From contig CALADS010000094.1 of NCBI GenBank assembly GCA_937890825.1, positions 34,320 through 98,319 of the forward strand: a stretch of 64,000 nucleotides of DNA, given 5' to 3'. Of the stretch, positions 54,989 through 63,619 are shown one piece after another; positions within the stretch are counted from its first letter, which is position 1; each line of letters begins with the position of its first letter. The notes beneath the pieces were generated by a model that saw only the letters and a list, made by a program, of their open reading frames with translations, was not told where the DNA came from and did no database searches. Position numbers and translations under genes: made by a program. The DNA is from an uncultured Bacteroides sp. GTDB lineage: Bacteria; Bacteroidota; Bacteroidia; Bacteroidales; Bacteroidaceae.

Positions 54989-57900
54989 TTATTGATTCTT
55001 GCCGTGGCAGTTCTTGTATTTCTTTCCGCTGCCGCACGGACAAGGGTCATTTCTACCCACTGTCTTTTCAGCGCGTGCCGGTTCACGGTGAGGTTGTTCG
55101 CGTGTATCATGAGCAGCTGCAGCCTGTTGGTTCGGGTCATTCAGGTCCACCTTCTGTTCACGATACTTGCTCATGTCCTGGCGTTGTTCCGGGGCAGCCT
55201 GACGCACCTCTATGCGTTGCTGAGGTTGCTGCGGCTGTTCCGGCTGTTGCGGAGCCTGCTGCCGTTGTTCTTCGGGAATTTCCGGTACCGGAATCTGACC
55301 GCGCATCAAGATAGCAATCGTTTCATTGTTAATCTTGTTCACCATGGCGTCAAACAGATTTACCGATTCCAGCTTATAGATAAGCAGCGGATCTTTCTGT
55401 TCGTAGCTGGCATTCTGTACCGAGTGCTTCAGGTCGTCCAGTTCGCGCAGGTTTTCTTTCCATGCCTCGTCTATCACGTGCAGCAAGATGGATTTCTCGA
55501 ACGATTTCACCACCTCCTTGCATTCGCTTTCGTACGCCGCTTTCAGGTTGCAGGAAATGTTATACATCCGTTTGCCGTCTGTAATCGGAATCAGGATATT
55601 CTCATACATGTGGCCCTGCTGTTCGTACACCTGCTTGATAACCGGATAAGCTATCTGTGCCATGCGTTCCGTTTTGCGCTTGAACATTTCCATTGCCTTG
55701 TCGAACGTGCGGTCGGCCAGTTTTTCCTTCTTTTCATTGCGGAATTCCTCTTCCGTGAAGGGCACCTCCATAGCCAGCGTCTGCAGGATGTCCATCTTGC
55801 AGTTTTCATAGTCGGGAGCTTCCACCGCGCTGAGCGAGCGGTCCCAGATCATATTCACGATGTCCATGCCGATACGTTCACCCATCAAGGCGTGGCGACG
55901 CTTGGTATACACCACCGTACGCTGCTTGTTCATCACGTCGTCGTATTCCAGCAGTCGTTTACGTATACCGAAGTTGTTTTCTTCCACCTTCTTCTGAGCC
56001 CGTTCGATGGATTTGGAAATCATGCTGTGTTCTATCATTTCCCCTTCCTTGAAGCCCAGCTTATCCATTACCGAAGCAATGCGGTCTGACGAGAACAGAC
56101 GCATCAGGTCGTCTTCCAGCGATACGAAGAACACCGAAGAACCCGGGTCACCCTGACGTCCGGCACGTCCGCGAAGCTGTCTGTCCACACGGCGCGATTC
56201 GTGGCGTTCGGTACCGATGATGGCCAAACCGCCGGCTGCCTTCACCTCGGCACTCAGCTTGATGTCGGTACCACGTCCGGCCATGTTGGTGGCGATGGTC
56301 ACCGTACTGCTCTGTCCGGCCTGAGCCACGATGTCTGCCTCCTTCTGGTGCAGCTTGGCATTCAGCACGTTGTGCTGAATCTTTCTCATGGTCAGCATCT
56401 TGCTCAGCATCTCAGAGATTTCCACCGATGTGGTACCCACCAGCACCGGACGTCCGGCCTGTACCATCTTCTCTATCTCTTCGATTACGGCTTTATACTT
56501 TTCGCGTTTCGTCTTGTACACGCGGTCGTTCATATCATTTCTTGCAATGGGTCGGTTGGTCGGAATCACCACCACATCCAGCTTGTAGATGTCCCAGAAT
56601 TCGCCGGCTTCTGTTTCAGCCGTACCCGTCATACCCGACAGCTTGTGATACATACGGAAGTAGTTCTGCAGGGTGATGGTGGCAAAGGTCTGCGTAGCCG
56701 CTTCCACCTTCACGCGTTCCTTGGCTTCGATGGCCTGGTGCAGACCGTCGGAGTAGCGTCTTCCCTCCATGATACGTCCGGTCTGTTCGTCCACGATTTT
56801 CACCTGACCGTCTATCACCACATATTCATCATCCTTTTCGAACATGGTGTAGGCCTTCAGCAGCTGGTTGATGGTGTGTACGCGTTCACTCTTGATGGAG
56901 TAGTTGGTCATCAGCGCATCTTTCTTGGCCAGGCGTTCCTCATCGGTCAGATTGGTTTCGTTCTCCAGTTCCGACAGCTGTGCAGCGATGTCGGGCAATA
57001 CGAAGAGCGTGGGGTCTTCTGCATTTCCGGTAATCAGGTCGATACCCTTGTCGGTCAGGTCTACACTGTTCAGTTTCTCGTCGATGACGAAGTAGAGCGG
57101 GTCGGTCACCTCGTGCATACGCTTGTTGTTCTGCTCCATGTAGATTTCCTCCGTCTTCAGCATACCCGCCTTGATACCCTGTTCGCTCAGGAACTTGATC
57201 AGGGCCTTGTTCTTGGGCAGACACTTGTGGCTGCGATACAGAGCCAGGAAGCCTTCCTCCACCTCGTTCTTGTCGTCCGAGGCAATCATACGCTTGGCGT
57301 CAGCTAGGTATTTGGTAGCCAGTCCGCGCTGTGCTTCCACCAGGCGTTCCACCAGCGGTCGTAGCTGTTCAAACAGCTGCACGTCGCCTTTGGGCACCGG
57401 ACCGGAAATAATCAGCGGCGTACGGGCATCGTCTATCAATACCGAGTCCACCTCATCCACGATGGCATAGTTATGCTGGCGTTGCACCAAGTCTTTCGGG
57501 CTGATGGCCATGTTGTCGCGCAGGTAGTCGAAGCCGAATTCATTGTTCGTACCGAAGGTAATGTCGGCCAGGTAAGCGCGTCGGCGGGCATCCGAGTTGG
57601 GCTGATGCTTGTCGATGCAGTCCACGCTCAGACCGTGGAACATATAAAGCGGACCCATCCATTCCGAGTCACGTTTAGACAGGTAGTCGTTCACCGTCAC
57701 CACGTGTACACCGTTTCCGGTCAGAGCATTGAGGAATACGGGCAGGGTAGCCACCAGTGTCTTACCCTCACCGGTAGCCATTTCAGCGATTTTGCCTTTG
57801 TGCAGCACCACGCCACCAAACAGCTGCACGTCGTAGTGCACCATGTTCCAGGTCATTTCATTACCGCCGGCCAGCCAGTGGTTCTTGAAGATGGCCTTGT

Positions 57901-58348
57901 CGCCCTCTATGCGTACAAAGTCTTTCGTAGTGGCCAGTTCACGGTCGAAGTCGGTAGCCGTCACCACGATTTCCTCGTTTTCCGAGAAGCGTCGTGCCGT
58001 ATCCTTCACGATGGCAAATGCCGTGGGCAGCACGTCGTCTAATGCTTTCTCATAGAGGTCCAGAATTTCCTTTTCCAGTTTGTCGATTTGAGCAAAGAGG
58101 GCTTCGCGCTGTTCCAGTTCGGTGTTTTCCACACTGGCCTTCAGTTCGGCCACTTTGGCATGCTGTTCGGCAGCCGAGTTACGGATATAAGCCTTCAGCT
58201 CTTCCGTCTTGGCACGCAGGCCGTCGTTGTCCAGTTTGGCTACTTCGGGGTAGGCAGCTTTCACCTTTTCTACCCAGGGCTTGATTTCCTTCATGTCGCG
58301 GGATGCTTTGTTGCCGAAAATCGAGCTTAAAAATTCATTAAATCCCAT
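54989..58348 (-). CDS. secA: Preprotein translocase ATPase SecA
   Basis: An 1119-residue Sec motor. Walker A is TGEGKT at 192-197, the DEAD-type Walker B is VDEVDS, the preprotein cross-linking and helical scaffold regions follow, and the helicase C motif GRAGRQGDPGSS is near residue 733. A Gln/Pro-rich linker (about 1022-1058) precedes the C-terminal zinc finger with Cys1103, Cys1105, Cys1114 and His1115, which binds SecB or membranes. It is longer than E. coli SecA (901), mainly through an extended N-terminal coiled coil and inserts, as usual in Bacteroidetes. It is transcribed alone from a strong promoter with a leader of about 145 bases. Confidence 0.97.
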   Translation of the reverse strand: MGFNEFLSSIFGNKASRDMKEIKPWVEKVKAAYPEVAKLDNDGLRAKTEELKAYIRNSAAEQHAKVAELKASVENTELEQREALFAQIDKLEKEILDLYEKALDDVLPTAFAIVKDTARRFSENEEIVVTATDFDRELATTKDFVRIEGDKAIFKNHWLAGGNEMTWNMVHYDVQLFGGVVLHKGKIAEMATGEGKTLVATLPVFLNALTGNGVHVVTVNDYLSKRDSEWMGPLYMFHGLSVDCIDKHQPNSDARRRAYLADITFGTNNEFGFDYLRDNMAISPKDLVQRQHNYAIVDEVDSVLIDDARTPLIISGPVPKGDVQLFEQLRPLVERLVEAQRGLATKYLADAKRMIASDDKNEVEEGFLALYRSHKCLPKNKALIKFLSEQGIKAGMLKTEEIYMEQNNKRMHEVTDPLYFVIDEKLNSVDLTDKGIDLITGNAEDPTLFVLPDIAAQLSELENETNLTDEERLAKKDALMTNYSIKSERVHTINQLLKAYTMFEKDDEYVVIDGQVKIVDEQTGRIMEGRRYSDGLHQAIEAKERVKVEAATQTFATITLQNYFRMYHKLSGMTGTAETEAGEFWDIYKLDVVVIPTNRPIARNDMNDRVYKTKREKYKAVIEEIEKMVQAGRPVLVGTTSVEISEMLSKMLTMRKIQHNVLNAKLHQKEADIVAQAGQSSTVTIATNMAGRGTDIKLSAEVKAAGGLAIIGTERHESRRVDRQLRGRAGRQGDPGSSVFFVSLEDDLMRLFSSDRIASVMDKLGFKEGEMIEHSMISKSIERAQKKVEENNFGIRKRLLEYDDVMNKQRTVVYTKRRHALMGERIGMDIVNMIWDRSLSAVEAPDYENCKMDILQTLAMEVPFTEEEFRNEKKEKLADRTFDKAMEMFKRKTERMAQIAYPVIKQVYEQQGHMYENILIPITDGKRMYNISCNLKAAYESECKEVVKSFEKSILLHVIDEAWKENLRELDDLKHSVQNASYEQKDPLLIYKLESVNLFDAMVNKINNETIAILMRGQIPVPEIPEEQRQQAPQQPEQPQQPQQRIEVRQAAPEQRQDMSKYREQKVDLNDPNQQAAAAHDTREQPHREPARAEKTVGRNDPCPCGSGKKYKNCHGKNQ

Positions 58349-58501
58349 TATTATATTGTTTTTTATTTATTATTCTATTGGTTAAGATACCTGTTCATTT
58401 TTTTTCTTTAGCTTTCATTGCTCCTTGCTGTGCAGAAAGAACAGAATACTGCGGGTACAGAAGGCATCAACTCTTCTTTTCATCGGGTTTCTCTTGCGAG
58501 G

Positions 58502-58533
58502 CAAAGATAAGGTTTTTCTGCTTCATTTACAAA
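58502..58533 (-). promoter_or_regulatory. secA promoter
   Basis: Read leftward: TTTG (58533-58530) and TATCTTTG (58509-58502) are 20 bases apart, a full consensus match. It implies a leader of about 145 bases before the secA ATG at 58348, long enough to host regulation, though no arrest peptide or riboswitch was identified. Confidence 0.78.
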
Positions 58534-58651
58534 CACCTGAGGCAGTATCAGTAGCAAATCATCCTACTGAAACACCGGAATATCCCTCTGAAAAAGTGGC
58601 AGTTTTAAGATGCACTCCGGATAAAAATCCCTCCGCTTCTTCAAAAGTTTC

Positions 58652-60217
58652 TTAGAAGAGTGGGGAAGCCTGGCAGGCATTGGGAGCGCGGATGTGCAGC
58701 ATCCCCGACAGGGTAGGGGCCAGCCGCTCTGCACTGACCGGTGCCGAAAGCGTTTCAGCCTGAATGCCGGCACCCAGCAGAATGAGCGGTGCAGGAATGT
58801 TGGCCAGGCGTACCACCCGGCTATAGGAACTGTTTTCTTGTACCACCGTCCATCCGGGAAGCACCTTAATCAGCAGGTCGCCCGAGTTCTTGCGGTGGAA
58901 GCCGTTGCGGATGCGGTCTTTCTGCGGCGACCACGAGCCCAGCAGCAGGCGGTCGGCCGAGTACACCTCGTTCACCCCGCTGAACTGCACCAGGAATTGG
59001 GCCGCTTTCTCTTGCACGTCGGCCAGAATCAGCCCTTTGTTTTCTATGAGTTTATGATTCAGGTAGATGTGCAGCTGATGATACCCATCCACATATTGCC
59101 CTTCGCCATACGTAGCCATGAGGTACATGTTGAGCAGCGTGGCGCATCGGTTCAGGTGGAATTCTCCGCCCGGTACCCGGTAGAGTCCCAGGTCGGCAGC
59201 TTCCGGGTCGGCATAGCCCGTAGAGGCGATGCACAACACAATGTGCTGCAGTCCTACCTGCTTCTCCAGCATATCCAGCAGATGCTCTATGCTCTTGTCC
59301 AGCCTCACGTAGGTATCCTGCATCTCCATGGCACATTCCAGGATGCTGCGGTGGTTATAATTCCCCGCATAGTACGACAGTGCCAGCAGGTCGGGCACTT
59401 CATCCTTGCCCAGTAAGCTCTTGTTCAGCACCTCTTCCGTCAGCCGGTTCACCTCATCGTTCACCAGCGGACTGGCTATCAGCCGGCGGAACCGGTTGGT
59501 GCGGTCGTTGTCCATGCGATATTTAAAGGCATCGGTCCGCCATTCCGGCAGAAACCGGTAGCTCTCAGCCGGATGCACGGGTGTCCATTCCATGTCGCGG
59601 ATGCGGTAGTCGGGCGATTGTTGTCCGTTGTATTCATTCATCCACCAGGGGAATTCCGGATAATACGTAGAGCTGCACCATTTTCCGCTGGTATCGTTCA
59701 GCCAGAAGGCAGCATTTCCGGCATGTCCGGCAGCCAGGATGGCCGCGTCGCGCACCGGAGCTATGGAGTACACCAGTGCCCGGTTGCCGGTGGCAATCTT
59801 CAGCTCATCGGCCACAGTCGACGTGAGCAGTTGCGTGGGGGCACTGTTGTCGTTGGTATAGTTTCCCATGAAGGCCGGGTCGTCCACACAGCTTTTAGGT
59901 CGCAGGGTCGATGTATCCAGCCACGTATTGGCTATGATTCCGTGTAGCGAAGGCGTGCTTCCGGTGTAGAGCGTAGCCACAGCCGAGGCCCTGTCCACCT
60001 GTTCAAAGGGAAATTCAGCCTGCCTGTACACCCTTCCTTCCCGCATCAGCCGTTTGAATCCCCTCTCACCGTAGAGCGACGAGAAAGCCTCCAGGTAATC
60101 CGTGCGCAGCTGGTCGATGGTGAGTGTCACCACCAGCTTGGGGCTGTGTGTCGGTGTCTGTGCCGACAGTCCGCTGAAGGTCAAAGCCAATAAGGAAGTA
60201 ATCAATCCTTTTTTCAT
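58652..60217 (-). CDS. Alkaline-phosphatase-superfamily protein lacking canonical active-site residues
   Basis: A 521-residue exported protein (signal peptide ending LSAQ, about residue 20). It has the overall pattern of PafA-like alkaline phosphatases: VTLTIDQLRTDYL (Asp35), YGERGFKRLMREG, LYTGSTPSLHGI (about 83-94) and a terminal PLILLGAGIQ...APTLSGMLHI. The nucleophile Thr region before LYTG reads DRASAVAT, the D-H pair is replaced by STG in CIASTGYADPE, and no second SHG-type His is seen, so it is probably a pseudoenzyme or highly divergent. It lies 6 bases after lnb in one operon. The role is unknown. Confidence 0.85.
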   Translation of the reverse strand: MKKGLITSLLALTFSGLSAQTPTHSPKLVVTLTIDQLRTDYLEAFSSLYGERGFKRLMREGRVYRQAEFPFEQVDRASAVATLYTGSTPSLHGIIANTWLDTSTLRPKSCVDDPAFMGNYTNDNSAPTQLLTSTVADELKIATGNRALVYSIAPVRDAAILAAGHAGNAAFWLNDTSGKWCSSTYYPEFPWWMNEYNGQQSPDYRIRDMEWTPVHPAESYRFLPEWRTDAFKYRMDNDRTNRFRRLIASPLVNDEVNRLTEEVLNKSLLGKDEVPDLLALSYYAGNYNHRSILECAMEMQDTYVRLDKSIEHLLDMLEKQVGLQHIVLCIASTGYADPEAADLGLYRVPGGEFHLNRCATLLNMYLMATYGEGQYVDGYHQLHIYLNHKLIENKGLILADVQEKAAQFLVQFSGVNEVYSADRLLLGSWSPQKDRIRNGFHRKNSGDLLIKVLPGWTVVQENSSYSRVVRLANIPAPLILLGAGIQAETLSAPVSAERLAPTLSGMLHIRAPNACQASPLF

Positions 60218-60223
60218 GCCATT

Positions 60224-61429
60224 TTATTCTTGTTTTACAGGTTGGTTTGCCACCGTTTTGCGGGCCAGCATCCAGTTGCTTGCACACCGCACCAGCAAAC
60301 ACAGCGTCAAAGGTAATACAGCGGGCGGAATAAATTGAGGAATCGGCGCCAAAAGCACGATAAAAAGTGTTAAAATCACGCCGTTGGCGGCCATATAGCG
60401 GCTCAGCCTTTTCTTTTTCACCCTTATCAGCACACAGGGCAGGCAGAAAAGGTGCAGCGGATGCAGTATCAGGAGCAGCCAGTTGGGGCTCACTGCCGGA
60501 TGCTGCGAGCAGGCAGCCAGAAAGGCCAGGATACATCCCGCCACGCCTGCCGTGCCAAAGAGCAGCCCGTCCAGTGCCCACAGTGATTTTCTTCTGCGCA
60601 CCCCGTAGATGCTGAGTACCGTTACCCCTGCCCAGAGCAGCAGTGCCGCCTGCATGGGCGATGGCAGCAGGCTTTCTTCCTGCGCCGTATGGGCGGCATC
60701 CACCACTTTCACTTCTTCGCCTACCAGCGGTCGTCGGTCGCCCTGTTCCGATACGATGCAGGCCCCTCTGAGGTATTGTTGCAGATAGAAAGGCACAAAC
60801 ATTTGTTCACGATAACTGGCCGGCTTATCTGCCCGGCTGCCGATGCACAGATCGATGCCGAACCGGGCCCACGGATGTCCCTCGGTATACCGGTGCAGCA
60901 GGTCGCGCCAGGTGCATACCGTGGCCGTTGAGTCCTGTGCGGCGGCATACTCCACCCGTCCGTCCACGCAGGCCTCTATGCGGTCGCGGGGTCGGGTAGC
61001 ACAGTTGTCGTAAAAGAAATTATAGCGATACGTGCGGTTCTCCGGCCGGTAATTCTCGGTCAGTGCCTCCCACAGCCGTTGTTTCTCCCGGCTCGTCAGG
61101 TTCAGTGTCTGCTGCCACACGTCGCGTTCGTCCCACTGGTATTCAGCGGCAAACCGTGAGAATTCCGTCACCCCCAGCTGATAGTCCGTTTCGCCCAAGG
61201 CAAAACGCAGGGCAAAGTGAGGCACCCGGAAGCTGAACATGCCGTAGTTGAACACCACGTCGATGCCCCGGGCAGGGTCTTCGTAGCGCAGGGCTGTATG
61301 CCCAAACAGCGAATAGATTTCCTCGCCGGCGCTGCACGTCAGCAGGCTGCATTTCGCCGAATCTTGTGCCCGGGCCGTAATGCCCAGCCAGGCCAGCAGC
61401 ATCCACAGAAATAATGTTGATTTTTTCAT
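60224..61429 (-). CDS. lnb: Lnb-type lipoprotein N-acyltransferase (DUF4105 family)
   Basis: A 401-residue protein with a signal peptide (about residues 1-22), a periplasmic DUF4105-type domain and about five C-terminal membrane helices (from about residue 258). The likely catalytic pair is His44 in LFGHTALRY and Cys143 in YDNCATRPRD, an LRAT/NlpC-like arrangement. This domain is named Lnb_N after the N-acyltransferase that adds the third acyl chain to lipoproteins in Bacteroides. That fits a genome with many lipoproteins. The ATG at 61429 is preferred; an upstream TTG lies in the promoter. The phosphatase-like gene is downstream in the same operon. Confidence 0.88.
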   Translation of the reverse strand: MKKSTLFLWMLLAWLGITARAQDSAKCSLLTCSAGEEIYSLFGHTALRYEDPARGIDVVFNYGMFSFRVPHFALRFALGETDYQLGVTEFSRFAAEYQWDERDVWQQTLNLTSREKQRLWEALTENYRPENRTYRYNFFYDNCATRPRDRIEACVDGRVEYAAAQDSTATVCTWRDLLHRYTEGHPWARFGIDLCIGSRADKPASYREQMFVPFYLQQYLRGACIVSEQGDRRPLVGEEVKVVDAAHTAQEESLLPSPMQAALLLWAGVTVLSIYGVRRRKSLWALDGLLFGTAGVAGCILAFLAACSQHPAVSPNWLLLILHPLHLFCLPCVLIRVKKKRLSRYMAANGVILTLFIVLLAPIPQFIPPAVLPLTLCLLVRCASNWMLARKTVANQPVKQE

Positions 61430-61435
61430 TGGGCG

Positions 61436-61469
61436 CAAAAGTAGTTAAAAACTACGAGATGAAGGCAAA
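61436..61469 (-). promoter_or_regulatory. lnb promoter, near-leaderless
   Basis: Read leftward: TTTG (61469-61466) and TACTTTTG (61443-61436) are 22 bases apart. The -7 box ends only six bases before the ATG, so the mRNA must be nearly leaderless. Confidence 0.65.
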
Positions 61470-61625
61470 ACAGAGAGGCATTATTTTGTGTAAAAAATAC
61501 TTTGTGAAGATTCTCAGAAACTGCTTGGATATTTCTCGGACAAATCTTATGGAGAAGGTAGTGATCTTGCGCTGCACACCGGTCGTTTTACGGAGCGTGC
61601 GAAAGGATATGACCGGAATGGCAAT

Positions 61626-62915
61626 ATGCTGGGATTGCATCGTTTCGGCAGATTGTCTTCGGGTGAGTATGGGATGATGGATGCTTTGGATTATACGTAT
61701 GAAGGGAACCGCTTGATGTGTGTAGACGATGGAGTGTCTGTTACCGCTTATGCCGGCGTTTCTGATTTTCAAGATGGTGCCAATCAGGCGGATGAATATG
61801 CTTATGATGCGAACGGCAATCTTACGAAAGATTTAAATAGGAATATTTGTGAAATCCAGTATAATATCTTAAATTTACTCCGCAAGGTAGTCTTTGCTGG
61901 TGGTGACTCCATCAGTTATGTGTATGCAGCCGACGGAACGAAACTTCGTTCAACGGCAACGATTGGGGGAGTGACCACTAAGACCGACTACTGCGGTAAT
62001 GTGATCTATGAGAACGGTTTTCGTAAGTATTTGCTGGTGGATGGCGGTTACGTTACGCTGAGTGACGGCAAGTACCATTACTATCTGCGCGACCATCAGG
62101 GGAACAACCGCGTGGTGGCGGGTGCAGATGGTACGGTGGAGGAGGTGAACCATTACTATCCTTTCGGTGGTGTCTTCGCTTCATCGGGCAATGCCCAGCC
62201 GTATAAGTACAACGGCAAGGAACAGGAGAAGTCTTTACCTTGGTATGATTACGGGGCACGTCGGTATGATGCGGTGCTGGGGCGGTTCACTACTGTAGAC
62301 CCATCGGCAGAGAAAACTTATTTCTGGAGTCCGTATGCTTACTGCTATGATAATCCGGTACTGCACGTAGACCCTACGGGTAAGTTCGGTGAGACAGTTT
62401 GGGATGTCTTCAATGTAATTCTCGGCATCGACAGTTTCAAGAGAAACTTTTCGTCCGGAAACTATAAGGCTGCTGCTGTAGACGGTGCCGGCGTGCTACT
62501 GGATGCTGCTTCCTCCATGATTCCTTTCGTTCCGGGTGGTGCAGGTGCTGCTATCAAAGGTGCACGGGCGGCGGATAAGGCGGTTGATGCGGTTCAGGTC
62601 ATGAACCGTGGTAGGATGAATGAGGCGAAAGTATTGGAAAGTATCGGAGAGGTGAAGAATACGAAGAAAATAACAACTACTTTGCCGGATACAAAAGAAA
62701 TAGTAACTGTTATTCCTGATGCAGTTACCGATACGAAGCTCATAGAGATAAAGGATACCAAGGCTGTTTACAATACTAAGCAAATTAGGGGAGAGCGTCA
62801 GGCCGCAAAAGAAATAGGTAAAAAGTTTGCAATCATTACCGGTGAAAAGACACATCTTTCTAAAAAAGTAGAAGCGGATGAGATAATCAGACGAAAAGAT
62901 ATAGGACCTAAATAG
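61626..62915 (+). CDS. 5'-truncated RHS protein with C-terminal REase-fold toxin domain
   Basis: The frame is open from 61494 and already reads RHS-type repeat sequence (SYGEGSDLALHTGRFTERAKGYDRNGN) before the first ATG at 61626. The gene therefore lacks its 5' part, including any signal peptide. The 429 residues from that ATG contain YD-repeat units, the RHS core end (YNGKEQE, YGARRYDAVLGRFTTVDP, about 196-234) and a helical linker. The C-terminal domain (about 330-429) has GRMNEAKVLES, IPDAVTDTKLIEIKD (Asp365, Glu374, Lys376) and KQIRGERQ, matching the PD-(D/E)XK pattern of the Tox-REase-7 polymorphic toxins, probably a DNase. An immunity candidate follows after 9 bases. Expression as it stands is doubtful. 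Confidence 0.82.
   Translation: MLGLHRFGRLSSGEYGMMDALDYTYEGNRLMCVDDGVSVTAYAGVSDFQDGANQADEYAYDANGNLTKDLNRNICEIQYNILNLLRKVVFAGGDSISYVYAADGTKLRSTATIGGVTTKTDYCGNVIYENGFRKYLLVDGGYVTLSDGKYHYYLRDHQGNNRVVAGADGTVEEVNHYYPFGGVFASSGNAQPYKYNGKEQEKSLPWYDYGARRYDAVLGRFTTVDPSAEKTYFWSPYAYCYDNPVLHVDPTGKFGETVWDVFNVILGIDSFKRNFSSGNYKAAAVDGAGVLLDAASSMIPFVPGGAGAAIKGARAADKAVDAVQVMNRGRMNEAKVLESIGEVKNTKKITTTLPDTKEIVTVIPDAVTDTKLIEIKDTKAVYNTKQIRGERQAAKEIGKKFAIITGEKTHLSKKVEADEIIRRKDIGPK
61803..62051 (+). repeat. RHS core repeat, copy 1 of 2
   Basis: These 249 bases recur at 63635-63883 with one mismatch by eye (position 62039 G, 63871 A). They encode the YDANGNLTKD to LLVDGGY part of the RHS core in the truncated toxin gene. 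Confidence 0.95.
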
Positions 62916-62924
62916 CTGTTTGTT

Positions 62925-63533
62925 ATGGGAAATTTTGATCATAAAAATATTTGTGTGCAGATAGAAGTTCGGGAAAACCTGACGGATGCTCGGATGATTG
63001 AGTTTGTGAAAGATTGGAACTTTACCATCGAAGATTTTCAGTCATATTTAAAATCTTTGAATGGTACTCTATCAACAGAGAAAGCGGAAGCAATGGTGCG
63101 TTTTTTTATAGAATATCAAGATGGTATTTTGCTTCCGGATAGATGTGGGGTCCATGAACCTTTACGGTATAATTTTGATAAAGATAAGGTTTCTACTTAT
63201 GTTGATTGGATAAGTTTTCCTGCGGGTTGTCTGATGCTTAAAAAGAAACGGAAATTCGATGTGGAAATAGGTAATAGATTTTGGGGCGTAATCTGGTTAG
63301 ATGGAGAACTCTTAGTTCCTAAACGCGTATTGCCTGAATATTTAGGCCGTATCACGTTCTGGTTTGCCAAGCAGCGCAAGGTAGATATGGATTTCTTAAA
63401 ACAACTTTTACGTGATTTCTGTAGTTATCTGAATACGGATGTAGGTTACATTTTCGATCAGGAAAACATGACCGTACTGTTTGATTTGTTTCATCCTGAA
63501 AGAGTAGGAACGAAGATAGATACCTGGGATTGA
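62925..63533 (+). CDS. Putative immunity protein for the RHS toxin
   Basis: A 202-residue soluble protein without signal peptide. It has a helical, acidic N-terminus (ENLTDARMIEFVKDWNFTIEDF), a central beta region (KKKRKFDVEIGNRFWGVIWLDGELLVP) and a C-terminal FDLFHPERVG segment. No family was recognised with confidence. It starts 9 bases after the toxin stop in the same direction, the usual place for a cognate immunity gene in polymorphic toxin loci, and the two repeat copies flank it. The immunity role is inferred from position. Confidence 0.65.
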   Translation: MGNFDHKNICVQIEVRENLTDARMIEFVKDWNFTIEDFQSYLKSLNGTLSTEKAEAMVRFFIEYQDGILLPDRCGVHEPLRYNFDKDKVSTYVDWISFPAGCLMLKKKRKFDVEIGNRFWGVIWLDGELLVPKRVLPEYLGRITFWFAKQRKVDMDFLKQLLRDFCSYLNTDVGYIFDQENMTVLFDLFHPERVGTKIDTWD

Positions 63534-63619
63534 TTTTGTTTCTCTTTATCATAAAAATTCTGTTTGTCGGACACGGCAAGCAGGATTTTTTTTTCATGGT
63601 TCATTGATAGTGTGAATAG

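Noticed and set aside
55000..58280. Long rightward frames opposite secA (up to 368 codons)
   Set aside because: They are antisense shadows of a highly biased essential gene, rich in His, Phe and Leu with no recognisable domain.
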